From Bacteroidota bacterium (lineage in GTDB: Bacteria > Bacteroidota > Bacteroidia > Flavobacteriales > Flavobacteriaceae), in assembly GCA_023387965.1 (NCBI GenBank), contig JAEWHE010000041.1, positions 186,001 to 250,000 of the forward strand: DNA of 64,000 nt, given 5' to 3'. Shown here piece by piece: positions 54,501 to 62,534 of the stretch; positions within the stretch are counted from its first letter, which is position 1; every line of letters starts with the position of its first letter. The translations under genes were made by a program, and so were the position numbers. Under the pieces are notes generated by a model, which did not search any database, had not been told where the DNA came from, and was given only the letters and a program-made list of their open reading frames with translations.

Positions 54501-55209
54501 AAAAGCCCAAATGCAACGCTTTTTGAAAGACGCGCTTGACGGCTATTTGCTAGGAAGAACTTGGGAATGGAAAGAGGAAAATCCGTTAATGTTTAATGAA
54601 AATCAGCAGTATATTCACTATAATAAAGGTTCGCTGGTTTTATATGCGATGAGTGATTTCTTAGGCGAAAAATATTTCAATAATATTTTGAAAGAATATG
54701 TAAAAGAAGTGGCGTTCCAAGAAGCACCTTACACCAATTCAATTGAATTTGTGAACCATATCAAAGCCAAAACGCCGGCAGATTTACAATATTTGGTGGA
54801 AGATATGTTTGAAACCATCACGCTTTACGACAATAAAGTGGACAAAGCGAGTTTCAAAAAATTGCCAAACGGTAAATATGAAGTAGATGTTACCTTTTTT
54901 GTTTCGAAATATCGTTCCACAGCCAAAGGAAAACAAACTTTCACGGATGCCAAAGGAAATACTTTAAAAGGCGATAAAAAAGCACAATCTTATCCGCTAA
55001 ACGACTACGTTGAAATTGGTGTTTTTGGAGAAAAAATCAAAAAAGGCGATTATGAATTAGAAAACGAATTGTATTTGAAAAAATATAAAATCAACAAAAT
55101 CAATAATCGCGCGACTATTGTGGTAGATCAAAAACCGGTGGAAGTTGGCGTAGATCCTTACAACAAACTTATCGATACCAAATCTGACGACAACAGACAA
55201 AAACTCTAA
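51571..55209 (+). CDS. ABC-2 permease fused to an M1-family metallopeptidase
   Basis: 1212 residues. The first 600 or so hold about twelve membrane segments in two ABC-2-like halves (GFPFYIYFAVFFLLSFFLMA at the start; SWIFITIVAIMMIFILISGY mid-way). The remainder is a soluble M1 peptidase domain, probably periplasmic. The zinc site is HEVAH (937-941) with the likely third ligand Glu961 in TLLSES. The GAMEN exopeptidase motif is not seen; the equivalent stretch is MGTFAQSFANTIPFSEA. The family is annotated as an ABC permease/M1 aminopeptidase fusion in Bacteroidota. Export coupled to processing is a reasonable inference, with unknown substrate. Confidence 0.9.
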   Translation: MLGTIFSFEFKRWFRGFPFYIYFAVFFLLSFFLMADAVGYFDSFGTTTSSNTIMNSPLAINGVIGSLSQLIYFIVPTVIGATVYRDFKYNTHTVLYSYPFSKFDYLVGKFLSGFFITILITFSIGLAFLLATALPFANPDLLGPINIGAYFQAYAIFVIPNIFFIGMIIFALVTLTRNVYIGFIFVIVLFVFQGLLGNLTNDMENKFTAALIEPYGMEALSYVVKYWTVDEQNVRDIPFENVILYNRLIWIGIGLLFFIVLYFAFSFSFSAITFKRAKKAERVTKNNFGSIIRINLPKVDFDFSFGQNLKTAWSLSNIELRFITKSWIFITIVAIMMIFILISGYTLGQELYGTSTYPTTWKVLDMLGSFVTFFVRILIMLFSGFLLQHSANSRMNYLVDSTPIPNWTLFLSKFLALLKMTCILLLAGIVSGILVQTYLGYYQFEILHYIKELFGFELIGLVILMLFSLFVQSLFKNYLVGFFTILVLLIILPGISALGVEHPVYLFNSGPGYNYSDMNGYGSIRSFFIFKTYWLLFVLALYGIALLLFRRGILSGIKERFRVAGRRMRSAVVLPTILALVLFVSLGFAIYRLDTKSRPFYTSQEIELQRVDFEKKYKKYEKSPQPRIVDVKVDMEIFPEDRNYKASVNYVMVNKTGKNIDSLFLNYGDNLKAITFSLPNKAVLSDTVMDFNIYKLEKTMLPGDSMRVNIVVQNEKNTLLEDRSPVIENGTFINNFIFPAFGYSEESEIIDNDVRKKYNLAPKERMATTNDSIARQNTYISNNADWITFETTVSTSGDQTAIAPGYLQKKWEKDGRNYFHYKMDQKMLNFYAFNSGRYEVARDKWNDVNLEIYYHEGHDYNLDRMMDAIKRSLTYYSENFSPYQHKQVRIIEFPKTMGTFAQSFANTIPFSEAIGFIAKVDEENPNAVDYPFSVISHEVAHQWWAHQVIGANVKGATLLSESLSEYSSLKVLEHKYGKAQMQRFLKDALDGYLLGRTWEWKEENPLMFNENQQYIHYNKGSLVLYAMSDFLGEKYFNNILKEYVKEVAFQEAPYTNSIEFVNHIKAKTPADLQYLVEDMFETITLYDNKVDKASFKKLPNGKYEVDVTFFVSKYRSTAKGKQTFTDAKGNTLKGDKKAQSYPLNDYVEIGVFGEKIKKGDYELENELYLKKYKINKINNRATIVVDQKPVEVGVDPYNKLIDTKSDDNRQKL

Positions 55210-55236
55210 TAAAAAATACCACTTTTTTCTAAACCT

Positions 55237-55269
55237 AAAAACCGGATGATTGAATCGTCCGGTTTTTTT
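55237..55269 (+). terminator. Rho-independent terminator after the ABC fusion gene
   Basis: AAAACCGGA pairs with TCCGGTTTT around a loop that contains GATTGAATC, then Ts. Confidence 0.8.
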
Positions 55270-55286
55270 GTGATTAAAATTTTTTA

Positions 55287-55380
55287 GCCACAGATTTAAT
55301 TTTCAAAAAAAATCTGTGAATCAGCGGCAAAAAAAACTAAACCACGAATTACAATAGAAAAAAATTCGAGAATTCGTGGC
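55287..55380. repeat. Inverted repeat family 2
   Basis: GCCACAGATTTAAT with AATCTGTGAATCAGCGGC, followed by ACCACGAATT with GAATTCGTGGC: two adjacent inverted pairs between convergent genes. Confidence 0.6.
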
Positions 55381-55459
55381 AAAAAAAAATAAAAACCTTA
55401 ATAACTTTCGCTATCAAGGTCTTATGTCTTTATTCTTTTCTCTATTTTCTACATCAGAA

Positions 55460-57256
55460 TTAATCATTCAACTTCAAAACCGCCATAAACGCTTCCTGCG
55501 GAATTTCTACATTCCCCACTTGACGCATACGTTTTTTACCTTTTTTCTGTTTTTCAAGAAGTTTACGCTTACGCGAAATATCTCCTCCGTAACATTTTGC
55601 GGTAACGTCTTTTCGCAAAGCTTTAATCGTTTCACGAGCAATAATTTTTGCTCCAATCGCAGCCTGAATCGGAATGTCAAATTGCTGTCTCGGAATCAAC
55701 TCACGCAATTTTTCTGTCATTTTTTTCCCGATGTTGTACGCGTTGTCTTCATGAATCAACGCCGAAAGCGCGTCAACTCCTTGAGCATTCAATAGAATAT
55801 CCAATTTCACCAATTTCGAAGTTCGCATTCCAATCGGCGAATAATCAAACGATGCATAACCTTTGGAAACCGTTTTCAATCGATCGTAAAAATCGAATAC
55901 AATTTCCGCCAAAGGCATATCAAAGGTCAACTCAACTCTGTCCGTCGTCAAATACGTCTGGTTGGTGATAATTCCACGTTTTTCAATACAAAGCGACATC
56001 ACGTTGCCCACAAAATCCGACTTCGTAATAATAGTTGCCTTGATAAACGGCTCTTCCACGCGATCCAATTTCGAAGGTTCCGGCAAATCTGAAGGATTGT
56101 TGATCACAAAAGAATCGTTAGGATCTTTTTTCGTGTATGCCAAATAAGAAACGTTAGGAACCGTAGTTATCACGGTCATATCAAACTCACGCTCCAAACG
56201 TTCCTGAATAATTTCCATGTGCAACATTCCCAAGAATCCGCAACGGAAACCAAAGCCCAAAGCCGCCGAACTTTCCGGTGCAAATACCAGCGAAGCATCG
56301 TTCAACTGCAATTTTTCCATCGAAGCACGCAAATCTTCGTAATCTTCAGTATCAACCGGATAAATTCCCGCAAAAACCATCGGTTTCACGTCCTCAAAAC
56401 CGGTAATCATATTCGTCGTTGGATTTTTTGCGTCCGTCAACGTATCTCCAACTTTTACTTCCTTCGCTTCTTTAATTCCCGAAATCAAATAGCCCACATC
56501 TCCAGCAGAAATCATCTGTTTCGGAACCTGGTTCAGCTTCAACGTACCAATTTCGTCCGCAAAATATTCGTTTCCGGTCGCCATAAATTTAATTTTCTGG
56601 CCTTTCTTAATCTGTCCGTTGATTACCCTAAAAATAACCTCGATTCCTCTAAAAGGATTGTAAACCGAATCAAAAATCAACGCCTGAAGCGGCTCGTCTG
56701 CATCACCTTTTGGCGCTGGAATTTTCTCAATTACCGCAGCCAGAATATTTTCCACACCAAAACCGGTTTTCCCCGAAGCGTGGATAATATCTTCCAGTTT
56801 GCAACCTAAAAGATCAATAATATCGTCGCTAACTTCTTCAGGATTAGCACTTGGCAAATCCACTTTGTTCAAAACCGGAATAATTTCCAGATCATTTTCC
56901 AAAGCCAAATACAAGTTAGAAATCGTCTGAGCCTGAATACTTTGTGCGGCATCCACAATCAAAAGCGCGCCTTCGCAAGCCGCAATCGATCGCGAAACTT
57001 CGTAAGAAAAATCCACGTGTCCCGGAGTATCAATCAAGTTCAAAATATAATCTTCGCCCTTGTATTTGTATTCCATCTGAATCGCATGACTCTTGATTGT
57101 AATCCCACGTTCGCGTTCAAGATCCATGTTGTCAAGTAGTTGCGCTTTTTCTTCACGAGCCGTCACAGTTTGTGTCGCACTCAAAAGTCTGTCTGCCAAC
57201 GTACTTTTTCCGTGGTCAATATGTGCAATAATGCAAAAATTTCTAATGTGTTTCAT
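55460..57256 (-). CDS. lepA: Elongation factor 4
   Basis: 598 residues from ATG 57256; an in-frame extension upstream runs through repeat copy E and is not conserved. LepA is a ribosome-bound GTPase that affects translation initiation or back-translocation. GTPase motifs: IIAHIDHGKSTLADRLL (9-25), RGITIKSHAI, DTPGHVDFSYEV and NKVDLP. The C-terminal domain with ISRKRKLLEKQKKGKKRM is LepA-specific. Single gene on the minus strand. Confidence 0.97.
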   Translation of the reverse strand: MKHIRNFCIIAHIDHGKSTLADRLLSATQTVTAREEKAQLLDNMDLERERGITIKSHAIQMEYKYKGEDYILNLIDTPGHVDFSYEVSRSIAACEGALLIVDAAQSIQAQTISNLYLALENDLEIIPVLNKVDLPSANPEEVSDDIIDLLGCKLEDIIHASGKTGFGVENILAAVIEKIPAPKGDADEPLQALIFDSVYNPFRGIEVIFRVINGQIKKGQKIKFMATGNEYFADEIGTLKLNQVPKQMISAGDVGYLISGIKEAKEVKVGDTLTDAKNPTTNMITGFEDVKPMVFAGIYPVDTEDYEDLRASMEKLQLNDASLVFAPESSAALGFGFRCGFLGMLHMEIIQERLEREFDMTVITTVPNVSYLAYTKKDPNDSFVINNPSDLPEPSKLDRVEEPFIKATIITKSDFVGNVMSLCIEKRGIITNQTYLTTDRVELTFDMPLAEIVFDFYDRLKTVSKGYASFDYSPIGMRTSKLVKLDILLNAQGVDALSALIHEDNAYNIGKKMTEKLRELIPRQQFDIPIQAAIGAKIIARETIKALRKDVTAKCYGGDISRKRKLLEKQKKGKKRMRQVGNVEIPQEAFMAVLKLND

Positions 57257-57304
57257 CTCTTTCCAATTAATTTTTCCGCATTTTTCCCTGCTACAATTTT
57301 TTTT

Positions 57305-57420
57305 TGGGCGTGTCCCGCCGTAGCGGGTCGGGCTTTCCCTACAATCTTTTATTTTTTGGGCTTGTAGCGGTAGCGGAAAGGCCAAAAAATAAAAGGATTT
57401 TCGTACAATCCCTCACGCAA
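57305..57420 (+). repeat. Palindromic intergenic repeat family 1, copy E
   Basis: GGGCGTGTCCCGCCGTAGCG opens the element. CTTTCCCTACAATCTTTTATTTTTTGG is mirrored by CCAAAAAATAAAAGGATTTT, and the end reads CGTACAATCCCTCACGC. It lies in the 390-base gap between the divergent lepA and L,D-transpeptidase genes. The rest of the gap holds only a -7-like TAAATTTA at 57621-57628. Confidence 0.7.
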
Positions 57421-57646
57421 TCCCGAAGTGCAAAACTGCTTTCCGGTACAAAAAATTTTCGCTCAGCACCATCTGTTTAAAGGTACGGAATTAATCGGCA
57501 AATATAGTTTTTTACACAATAACTTGAAACACAATTTTTCAACCCAAAAAACGCTCTCGAAACACAAACAAATTTGTTAAAATCCCATTAAAGCAATTGG
57601 CATTTTCCGAACAAATTCTGTAAATTTAGTAGAAACTAATAATTCT

Positions 57647-59215
57647 ATGAAAAACACAATCCTAACCTTAATCCTCGCCATTTCGCTCACCACAATCGTA
57701 ACATCGTGTAAGAAAAAAGAGAAAGATCTTTCTGACGTAGAAATGCGCGACGAAGACAAAACCATCGCTTTTGATAGCACACAAATCGGCAGCTTCTTCA
57801 ACAAATATCCCAAGTTCAAAGAATTTCAACCGGATATTAACGAACTCTACAAAAAATACAACCACCATTTTATTTGGTACGATAAAGGCGGCATGGTAGA
57901 ATTTGCAGAAGCACTCTTCAACCGAACCAACCAAATTGGTGCCGATGGAGTAGTGGCAAACCTTCCGTACAAAGCCGAAATCAACAATTTATTTTTCGAT
58001 AATCGAGGTGAAAAACCAGAACTCACGTCAGAATTGCTCATTTCGTCTATGTATTTTTTCTATGCCAAAAATGTTTTGCAAGGAGTTGAAACCAGCCAAA
58101 GTAAACAAACCGGATGGTATTTGCCTCGCGAAAAATTAAATTATGTGGCATACTTAGATACCTTGATGAAAGATCCAAATCGGTTGAATCAAGACAAAAC
58201 GGAGTTAATCCCAATGTACTACAATCTTAAAAAAGGATTGAACAAATACCAGCAAATACAGAAAAATGGCGGTTGGGGAACGATTAATTTACCCGAAGGA
58301 ATTAAAACTTTAAAAATAGGAGACAGTTCAAGTGTGATTGCTCAAGTTCGTAAACGATTATTTGTTTCAGGAGATTTAAAAAATAATTCTAACGCTACGG
58401 TTTTTGACAAGGAATTGCAAACTGCAATCGTAAATTATGAAGTTCGCAATAACCAAACACCTGATAGCATAATCACCAAATCACTGATTAACGATCTAAA
58501 TATTCCGGTGCAAGACCGTATTAAAACTATCGTGGTGAACATGGAACGTTGTCGTTGGATTCCGGTAGAAAATTTCAAAAAAGGCGAATTTATTGCCGTA
58601 AACATTCCGTCGTATCGCGTTCGTTATATTAAGGATAATAAATTAAGACTCGAAAGCAACGTAGTTGTTGGAAAAGAAATGAACAAAACCGTAGTGTTTA
58701 GCGGTAACATGAGTTATTTGGTTTTTAGTCCGTATTGGAATATCCCGAAAAGCATCGTAGAAAAAGAAATCAAACCCGGAATTGCCAAAAACAGTAATTA
58801 TTTGGCACAACACAATATGGAATACAATGGCGATAATATTCGCCAAAAACCAGGACCAACCAATTCTTTAGGTTTGGTGAAATTTATGTTTCCAAATTCT
58901 AACAACATTTACCTTCATGATACACCAGCCAAAAGTTTGTTCAATAAAGAAGACAGGGCTTTGAGTCACGGATGCGTTCGTGTTGAAAAAGCTCGTGAAT
59001 TGGCCATTGCTATTTTGGAAGATGACAATAATTGGAACGAAAATAAAATTGACCAAGCCATGAAAGCCGGCACTGAAAAACATTACACGTTAAAAAGAAA
59101 AATTCCGGTTTACATTGCATATTTTACAGCCGCTGCAGATGAAAACGGTAATGTGAGTTTCTTTAAAGATGTTTACAAACGCGACGACAGACTGTATAGT
59201 TTGCTTTATAAATAG
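57647..59215 (+). CDS. L,D-transpeptidase family lipoprotein (YcbB-like)
   Basis: 522 residues. Lipoprotein signal with Cys21 (TIVTSCKKKEKDL). A scaffold and peptidoglycan-binding part follows (LKIGDSSSVIAQVRKRLFVSG near 225-245). The YkuD catalytic domain has FIAVNIPSYRVRYI, NSNNIYLHDTPAKSLF and the active-site Cys in ALSHGCVRVEKA. These enzymes form 3-3 cross-links in peptidoglycan. The long scaffold matches the YcbB/LdtD group rather than ErfK. The enzyme probably acts in the periplasm, tethered to a membrane. A terminator follows. Confidence 0.93.
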   Translation: MKNTILTLILAISLTTIVTSCKKKEKDLSDVEMRDEDKTIAFDSTQIGSFFNKYPKFKEFQPDINELYKKYNHHFIWYDKGGMVEFAEALFNRTNQIGADGVVANLPYKAEINNLFFDNRGEKPELTSELLISSMYFFYAKNVLQGVETSQSKQTGWYLPREKLNYVAYLDTLMKDPNRLNQDKTELIPMYYNLKKGLNKYQQIQKNGGWGTINLPEGIKTLKIGDSSSVIAQVRKRLFVSGDLKNNSNATVFDKELQTAIVNYEVRNNQTPDSIITKSLINDLNIPVQDRIKTIVVNMERCRWIPVENFKKGEFIAVNIPSYRVRYIKDNKLRLESNVVVGKEMNKTVVFSGNMSYLVFSPYWNIPKSIVEKEIKPGIAKNSNYLAQHNMEYNGDNIRQKPGPTNSLGLVKFMFPNSNNIYLHDTPAKSLFNKEDRALSHGCVRVEKARELAIAILEDDNNWNENKIDQAMKAGTEKHYTLKRKIPVYIAYFTAAADENGNVSFFKDVYKRDDRLYSLLYK

Positions 59216-59297
59216 GGATTTAACAAGATTGCTGTTAAAAAACTAATGCGATAAAGGAAGATTATCATTTTTTTAGTATTTTTCAAAAATAAAAACA

Positions 59298-59327
59298 AAA
59301 AAACTGCTTTATTTAGGCAGTTTTTTT
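59298..59327 (+). terminator. Rho-independent terminator after the L,D-transpeptidase gene
   Basis: AAAACTGC pairs with GCAGTTTT, then a T run. Confidence 0.8.
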
Positions 59328-59388
59328 GCTTTTCTGCAAATCATTGTTACGGATTGTCTATATTTACAATCCCTAATAAACTACCACC

Positions 59389-59838
59389 ATGTCGCAATCT
59401 CAATTGCAAGTTATTCTCGTTGACGATGATCGAGAGGAACATTTTTTATTCCGAGAAGCCATTGAAGAAATCTCAAAAGATGTCCACTTTGCTTCATATT
59501 CTGATCCACACCATCTTTTTGACCAATTACAAAACAATCAAATTCACAAACCCGATATAATTTTTTTAGACCTTAACATGCCCATGATGAGTGGTTTGGA
59601 ATGTCTTGAAATTATTAGAAAAAACGAAAATTTCAACGATGTAAAAGTGATTATTTATTCTACCTCAAGGGCAGATTATGATATTCAAAATACTTTTGCC
59701 AAAGGAGCTGACCTTTACGTGGCAAAGCCAAATGATTTTTCGGATATGGGACAAATGTTCCAGCGTGTTTTTGCTACAAATTGGACTTGGTTACGACAAA
59801 ACCGATCGCCTCAAAATTTTTACACCAAACTCGAATAA
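59389..59838 (+). CDS. Single-domain response regulator
   Basis: 149 residues, receiver domain only. Asp12-Asp14 in ILVDDDREEHFLF, phospho-acceptor Asp61 in IIFLDLNMPMMSGLE, Thr/Ser in IIYSTS and Lys in YVAKPND. It resembles Rcp1-type regulators that act through protein contact rather than DNA binding. No histidine kinase gene is adjacent, so its partner is elsewhere. A near-consensus -7 box (TATATTTA at 59359-59366) precedes it. Confidence 0.93.
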   Translation: MSQSQLQVILVDDDREEHFLFREAIEEISKDVHFASYSDPHHLFDQLQNNQIHKPDIIFLDLNMPMMSGLECLEIIRKNENFNDVKVIIYSTSRADYDIQNTFAKGADLYVAKPNDFSDMGQMFQRVFATNWTWLRQNRSPQNFYTKLE

Positions 59839-59860
59839 CAACTGTACGGCAAAAAATTTG

Positions 59861-59868
59861 TAATTTTG
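59861..59868 (+). promoter_or_regulatory. Promoter -7 box of dusB
   Basis: TAATTTTG ends seven bases before the ATG at 59876, giving an almost leaderless mRNA. Confidence 0.6.
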
Positions 59869-59875
59869 CACCAAA

Positions 59876-60880
59876 ATGAAGAAGATGGTCAAGATTGGCA
59901 AAATAGAATTACCCGAACACCCACTTTTATTGGCTCCAATGGAAGATGTTTCTGATCCGCCGTTTCGCAGATTGTGCAAACTTCACGGTGCTGATATGAT
60001 GTACAGCGAATTTATTTCGTCAGAAGGATTGATTCGTGATGCCATGAAAAGCCGTCAGAAATTGGATATCTTCGACTACGAACGTCCCGTTGGAATCCAG
60101 ATTTTCGGTGGAGACGAAGAAGCCATGGCGCTTTCCGCAAAAATTGTGGAAACGGTTCAACCGGATTTGGTAGATATAAATTTTGGTTGTCCCGTAAAAA
60201 AAGTGGTTTGCAAAGGAGCTGGAGCAGGCGTTTTGAAAGATGTTGATTTGATGATTCGATTGACGAAAGCTGTCATTCGAAGTACAAATTTGCCTGTTAC
60301 AGTAAAAACCCGTTTGGGTTGGGACGAAAGTTCTATTAATATTGATGAGGTTGCAGAAAGATTGCAAGATATTGGCGTTCAAGCGTTAACGGTTCACGCC
60401 AGAACGCGAGCTCAAATGTACAAAGGACATTCGGACTGGACACATATCGAACGCATCAAAAACAATCCCAGAATTTCAATGCCAATTTTCGGAAACGGAG
60501 ATATCGATTCGCCGGAAAAAGCATTGGAATACAAAAACCGCTTTGGTTTAGATGGAATGATGATTGGTCGTGCGGCAATTGGTTATCCATGGATTTTTGA
60601 CGAAATAAAACACTATTTTAAAACCGGAGAAAAATTACCACCTCCAACCATGGAAGCGCGTGTTGAAGCCGCCAGAAATCATCTCACTTGGTCGATGGAA
60701 TGGAAAGGCGAACGTTTGGGAATTGTGGAAATGCGTCGTCATTATACCAATTATTTTAAAGGAATTCCTGGTTTTAAAGAGTACAAACAGCGATTAGTAA
60801 CTACTGACGATCCAGAAGGTTTGTTTGCAACTTTAAATGAAATTACCGAAGCGTATTCTGGATTTCAGTTCGCGCTGTAA
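59876..60880 (+). CDS. dusB: tRNA-dihydrouridine synthase
   Basis: 334 residues. FMN-dependent enzyme that reduces uridines in tRNA. TIM-barrel signatures: LLAPMEDVSDPPFRRL at 19-34, the catalytic Cys105 in DINFGCPVKKVV, VKTRLGWDES, LTVHARTRAQMYKGHSDW and GNGDIDSPEKAL with DGMMIGRAAIGYPWIF. DusB is the closest subfamily by the NFGCPVKKV pattern. In many bacteria dusB precedes fis; here no fis gene exists and the element at 60915 follows. Confidence 0.95.
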   Translation: MKKMVKIGKIELPEHPLLLAPMEDVSDPPFRRLCKLHGADMMYSEFISSEGLIRDAMKSRQKLDIFDYERPVGIQIFGGDEEAMALSAKIVETVQPDLVDINFGCPVKKVVCKGAGAGVLKDVDLMIRLTKAVIRSTNLPVTVKTRLGWDESSINIDEVAERLQDIGVQALTVHARTRAQMYKGHSDWTHIERIKNNPRISMPIFGNGDIDSPEKALEYKNRFGLDGMMIGRAAIGYPWIFDEIKHYFKTGEKLPPPTMEARVEAARNHLTWSMEWKGERLGIVEMRRHYTNYFKGIPGFKEYKQRLVTTDDPEGLFATLNEITEAYSGFQFAL

Positions 60881-60914
60881 TCTAAAAGTTTAAAAAACGC
60901 CTGAAGTTTTTTTC

Positions 60915-61024
60915 TAGCCCTGATGGAAGCGGAAATCCTGCATTTGGCATTTTTTAAAATGACAAATGCAGATTGAAGCGAACAGCAGGAACTTCGATTA
61001 AAAAATGCCTGATGTTTGGCTCCA
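60915..61024 (-). repeat. Palindromic intergenic repeat family 1, copy F
   Basis: Read on the minus strand it starts GGAGCCA and has TTCGCTTCAATCTGCATTTG, then CAAATGCAGGATTTCCGCTT, ending CATCAGGGCTA. It therefore has the same direct repeat and palindrome order as copies A-E but a different loop. It lies between convergent dusB and the MATE gene. Confidence 0.7.
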
Positions 61025-61034
61025 GAAAAAAAAA

Positions 61035-62459
61035 CTACACCTGAACGGTTTTCCATTTTCCGCGTTTAAACAAAATATATCCGGCAATTGTTATGGCGGT
61101 TTCAGCTACAGGAATGGCAATGAAAACGCCGGTTGGACCAAGTTGCATCACTTTTGCCAAAAAATAAGCTAAAGGAATTTGGAACAACCAAAACCCGAAA
61201 AAATTTACCCAAGTTGGTGTCCAAGTATCGCCAGCTCCGTTGAACGTGGCAATCATCACCATGCCAATTCCGTAAAAGATATAGCCTAAACTCATGATTC
61301 GGATGGCTTCTACGGCAACGGTGCGAACTTCGGCATCATTTGTGAAAAAACCAGAAATATAAGGGGCAAAAAGCAACGTAATCACCATGATGGAAGCCAT
61401 AAAAATTACGTTGTATTTTGTGGTTTGCATTACTGATTTTACCGCTCGATCCACTTGTTTGGCACCTAAATTTTGCCCGACTAAAGTACTCGCGGCATTG
61501 CTCAATCCCCAAGCCGGAAGAATGAAAAACATCATGATTCTCAATGCGGTTTGATAACCAGCACTTCCTTCGTCGCCTCCGGTTGTGGCAACTAAATTGG
61601 CAAGAAAAATCCAGCTGCAAGACGCAATCACAAATTGCATAATCGCTGGAGCGGCAATTTTTACGATAGCTTTAATTTGTTTGAAATGTGGCGAAAAATG
61701 AGAAAAATTTATTTTTAAAATTCCTTTTCCGTTGAACAAATGCCAAGCCTGATATAGAACGCCAATACTTCGTCCGGTAGTGGTGGCAATGGCGGCTCCT
61801 GTTAAACCGAAACCTTCAAAAGAGCCAATTCCGGAAATTAAAATAGGGCATAAAATAATATTAAAGCCGTTGGCAATCATCAAACTTTTCATGGCAATTG
61901 CAGCGTTTCCGGCTCCGCGAAAAATTCCGTTGATTAAAAAAAGCAAAACCACTGACGAACTTCCCGCCATCATAATTTGCATAAATCTTGTACCGTGAAG
62001 AGCGGCTTCGGGTGAAGCTCCCATTAATTCTAAAATTTCTGTTGCGTAGATGACACCGAAAAAACTGATGGGTAAGTTGATAACGAGCGAAATCATCACG
62101 GCTTGCATTCCAGATCTTGCCGCACGAGTAGGATCTTTTTCGCCAATTCTTCGGGCGACGACGGCAGTGGCAGCCATACTTAAACCGATTGCGATGGAGT
62201 AAATTATAGTCAAAACCGACTCTGTCAAACCCACGGTTTGAATGGCAAAACTGCTATTTTCGAGATGACCTACGAAGTACAAATCGACTAAAGCAAAAAC
62301 CGATTCCATCATCATTTCCAAAACCATTGGAATTGCTAATAAAATTACGGCTTTGCGGATGTTTCCGGAAGTGTAATCAAAGTGGGCTTCGCCAAAAAGC
62401 GATTGTTTGGTAACCGAAATAATTCGGGATAAAAAGCTGGGTTTTGGCGTAGTTTCCAT
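61035..62459 (-). CDS. MATE family efflux transporter
   Basis: 474 residues, about twelve membrane helices. NorM/DinF-type signatures: FDYTSGNIRKAVILLAIPMVLEM with the first helix split over residues 23-45, LIYFVGHLENSSFAIQTVGL-like VDLYFVGHL, AVVARRIGEKDPTRA, and NAASTLVGQNLGAKQVDRA. Proton- or sodium-driven exporter of drugs or metabolites in the inner membrane; the substrate is unknown. A -7 box TAATTTTG lies on the minus strand at 62498-62505, just before a hairpin in the leader. Confidence 0.93.
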   Translation of the reverse strand: METTPKPSFLSRIISVTKQSLFGEAHFDYTSGNIRKAVILLAIPMVLEMMMESVFALVDLYFVGHLENSSFAIQTVGLTESVLTIIYSIAIGLSMAATAVVARRIGEKDPTRAARSGMQAVMISLVINLPISFFGVIYATEILELMGASPEAALHGTRFMQIMMAGSSSVVLLFLINGIFRGAGNAAIAMKSLMIANGFNIILCPILISGIGSFEGFGLTGAAIATTTGRSIGVLYQAWHLFNGKGILKINFSHFSPHFKQIKAIVKIAAPAIMQFVIASCSWIFLANLVATTGGDEGSAGYQTALRIMMFFILPAWGLSNAASTLVGQNLGAKQVDRAVKSVMQTTKYNVIFMASIMVITLLFAPYISGFFTNDAEVRTVAVEAIRIMSLGYIFYGIGMVMIATFNGAGDTWTPTWVNFFGFWLFQIPLAYFLAKVMQLGPTGVFIAIPVAETAITIAGYILFKRGKWKTVQV

Positions 62460-62464
62460 ACTTC

Positions 62465-62497
62465 AAAAAACTTTCTTTTTTAACCGAAGAAAGTTTT
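62465..62497 (-). terminator. Terminator of the permease operon or leader hairpin of the MATE gene
   Basis: On the minus strand AAAACTTTCTT pairs with AAGAAAGTTTT (11 bp, nine-base loop) followed by Ts. It lies after the permease stop and also after the MATE promoter at 62498-62505, so it may act on either transcript. Confidence 0.7.
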
Positions 62498-62505
62498 CAA
62501 AATTA
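62498..62505 (-). promoter_or_regulatory. Promoter -7 box of the MATE gene
   Basis: TAATTTTG on the minus strand, directly before the hairpin at 62465-62497. Confidence 0.5.
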
Positions 62506-62534
62506 GACTTTTTGCCAATATGTTTTCAGAAAAT

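Noticed and set aside
57257..57385. N-terminal extension of LepA
   Set aside because: The extra residues read through repeat copy E, and LepA proteins begin at MKHIRNF; the ATG at 57256 is the normal start.
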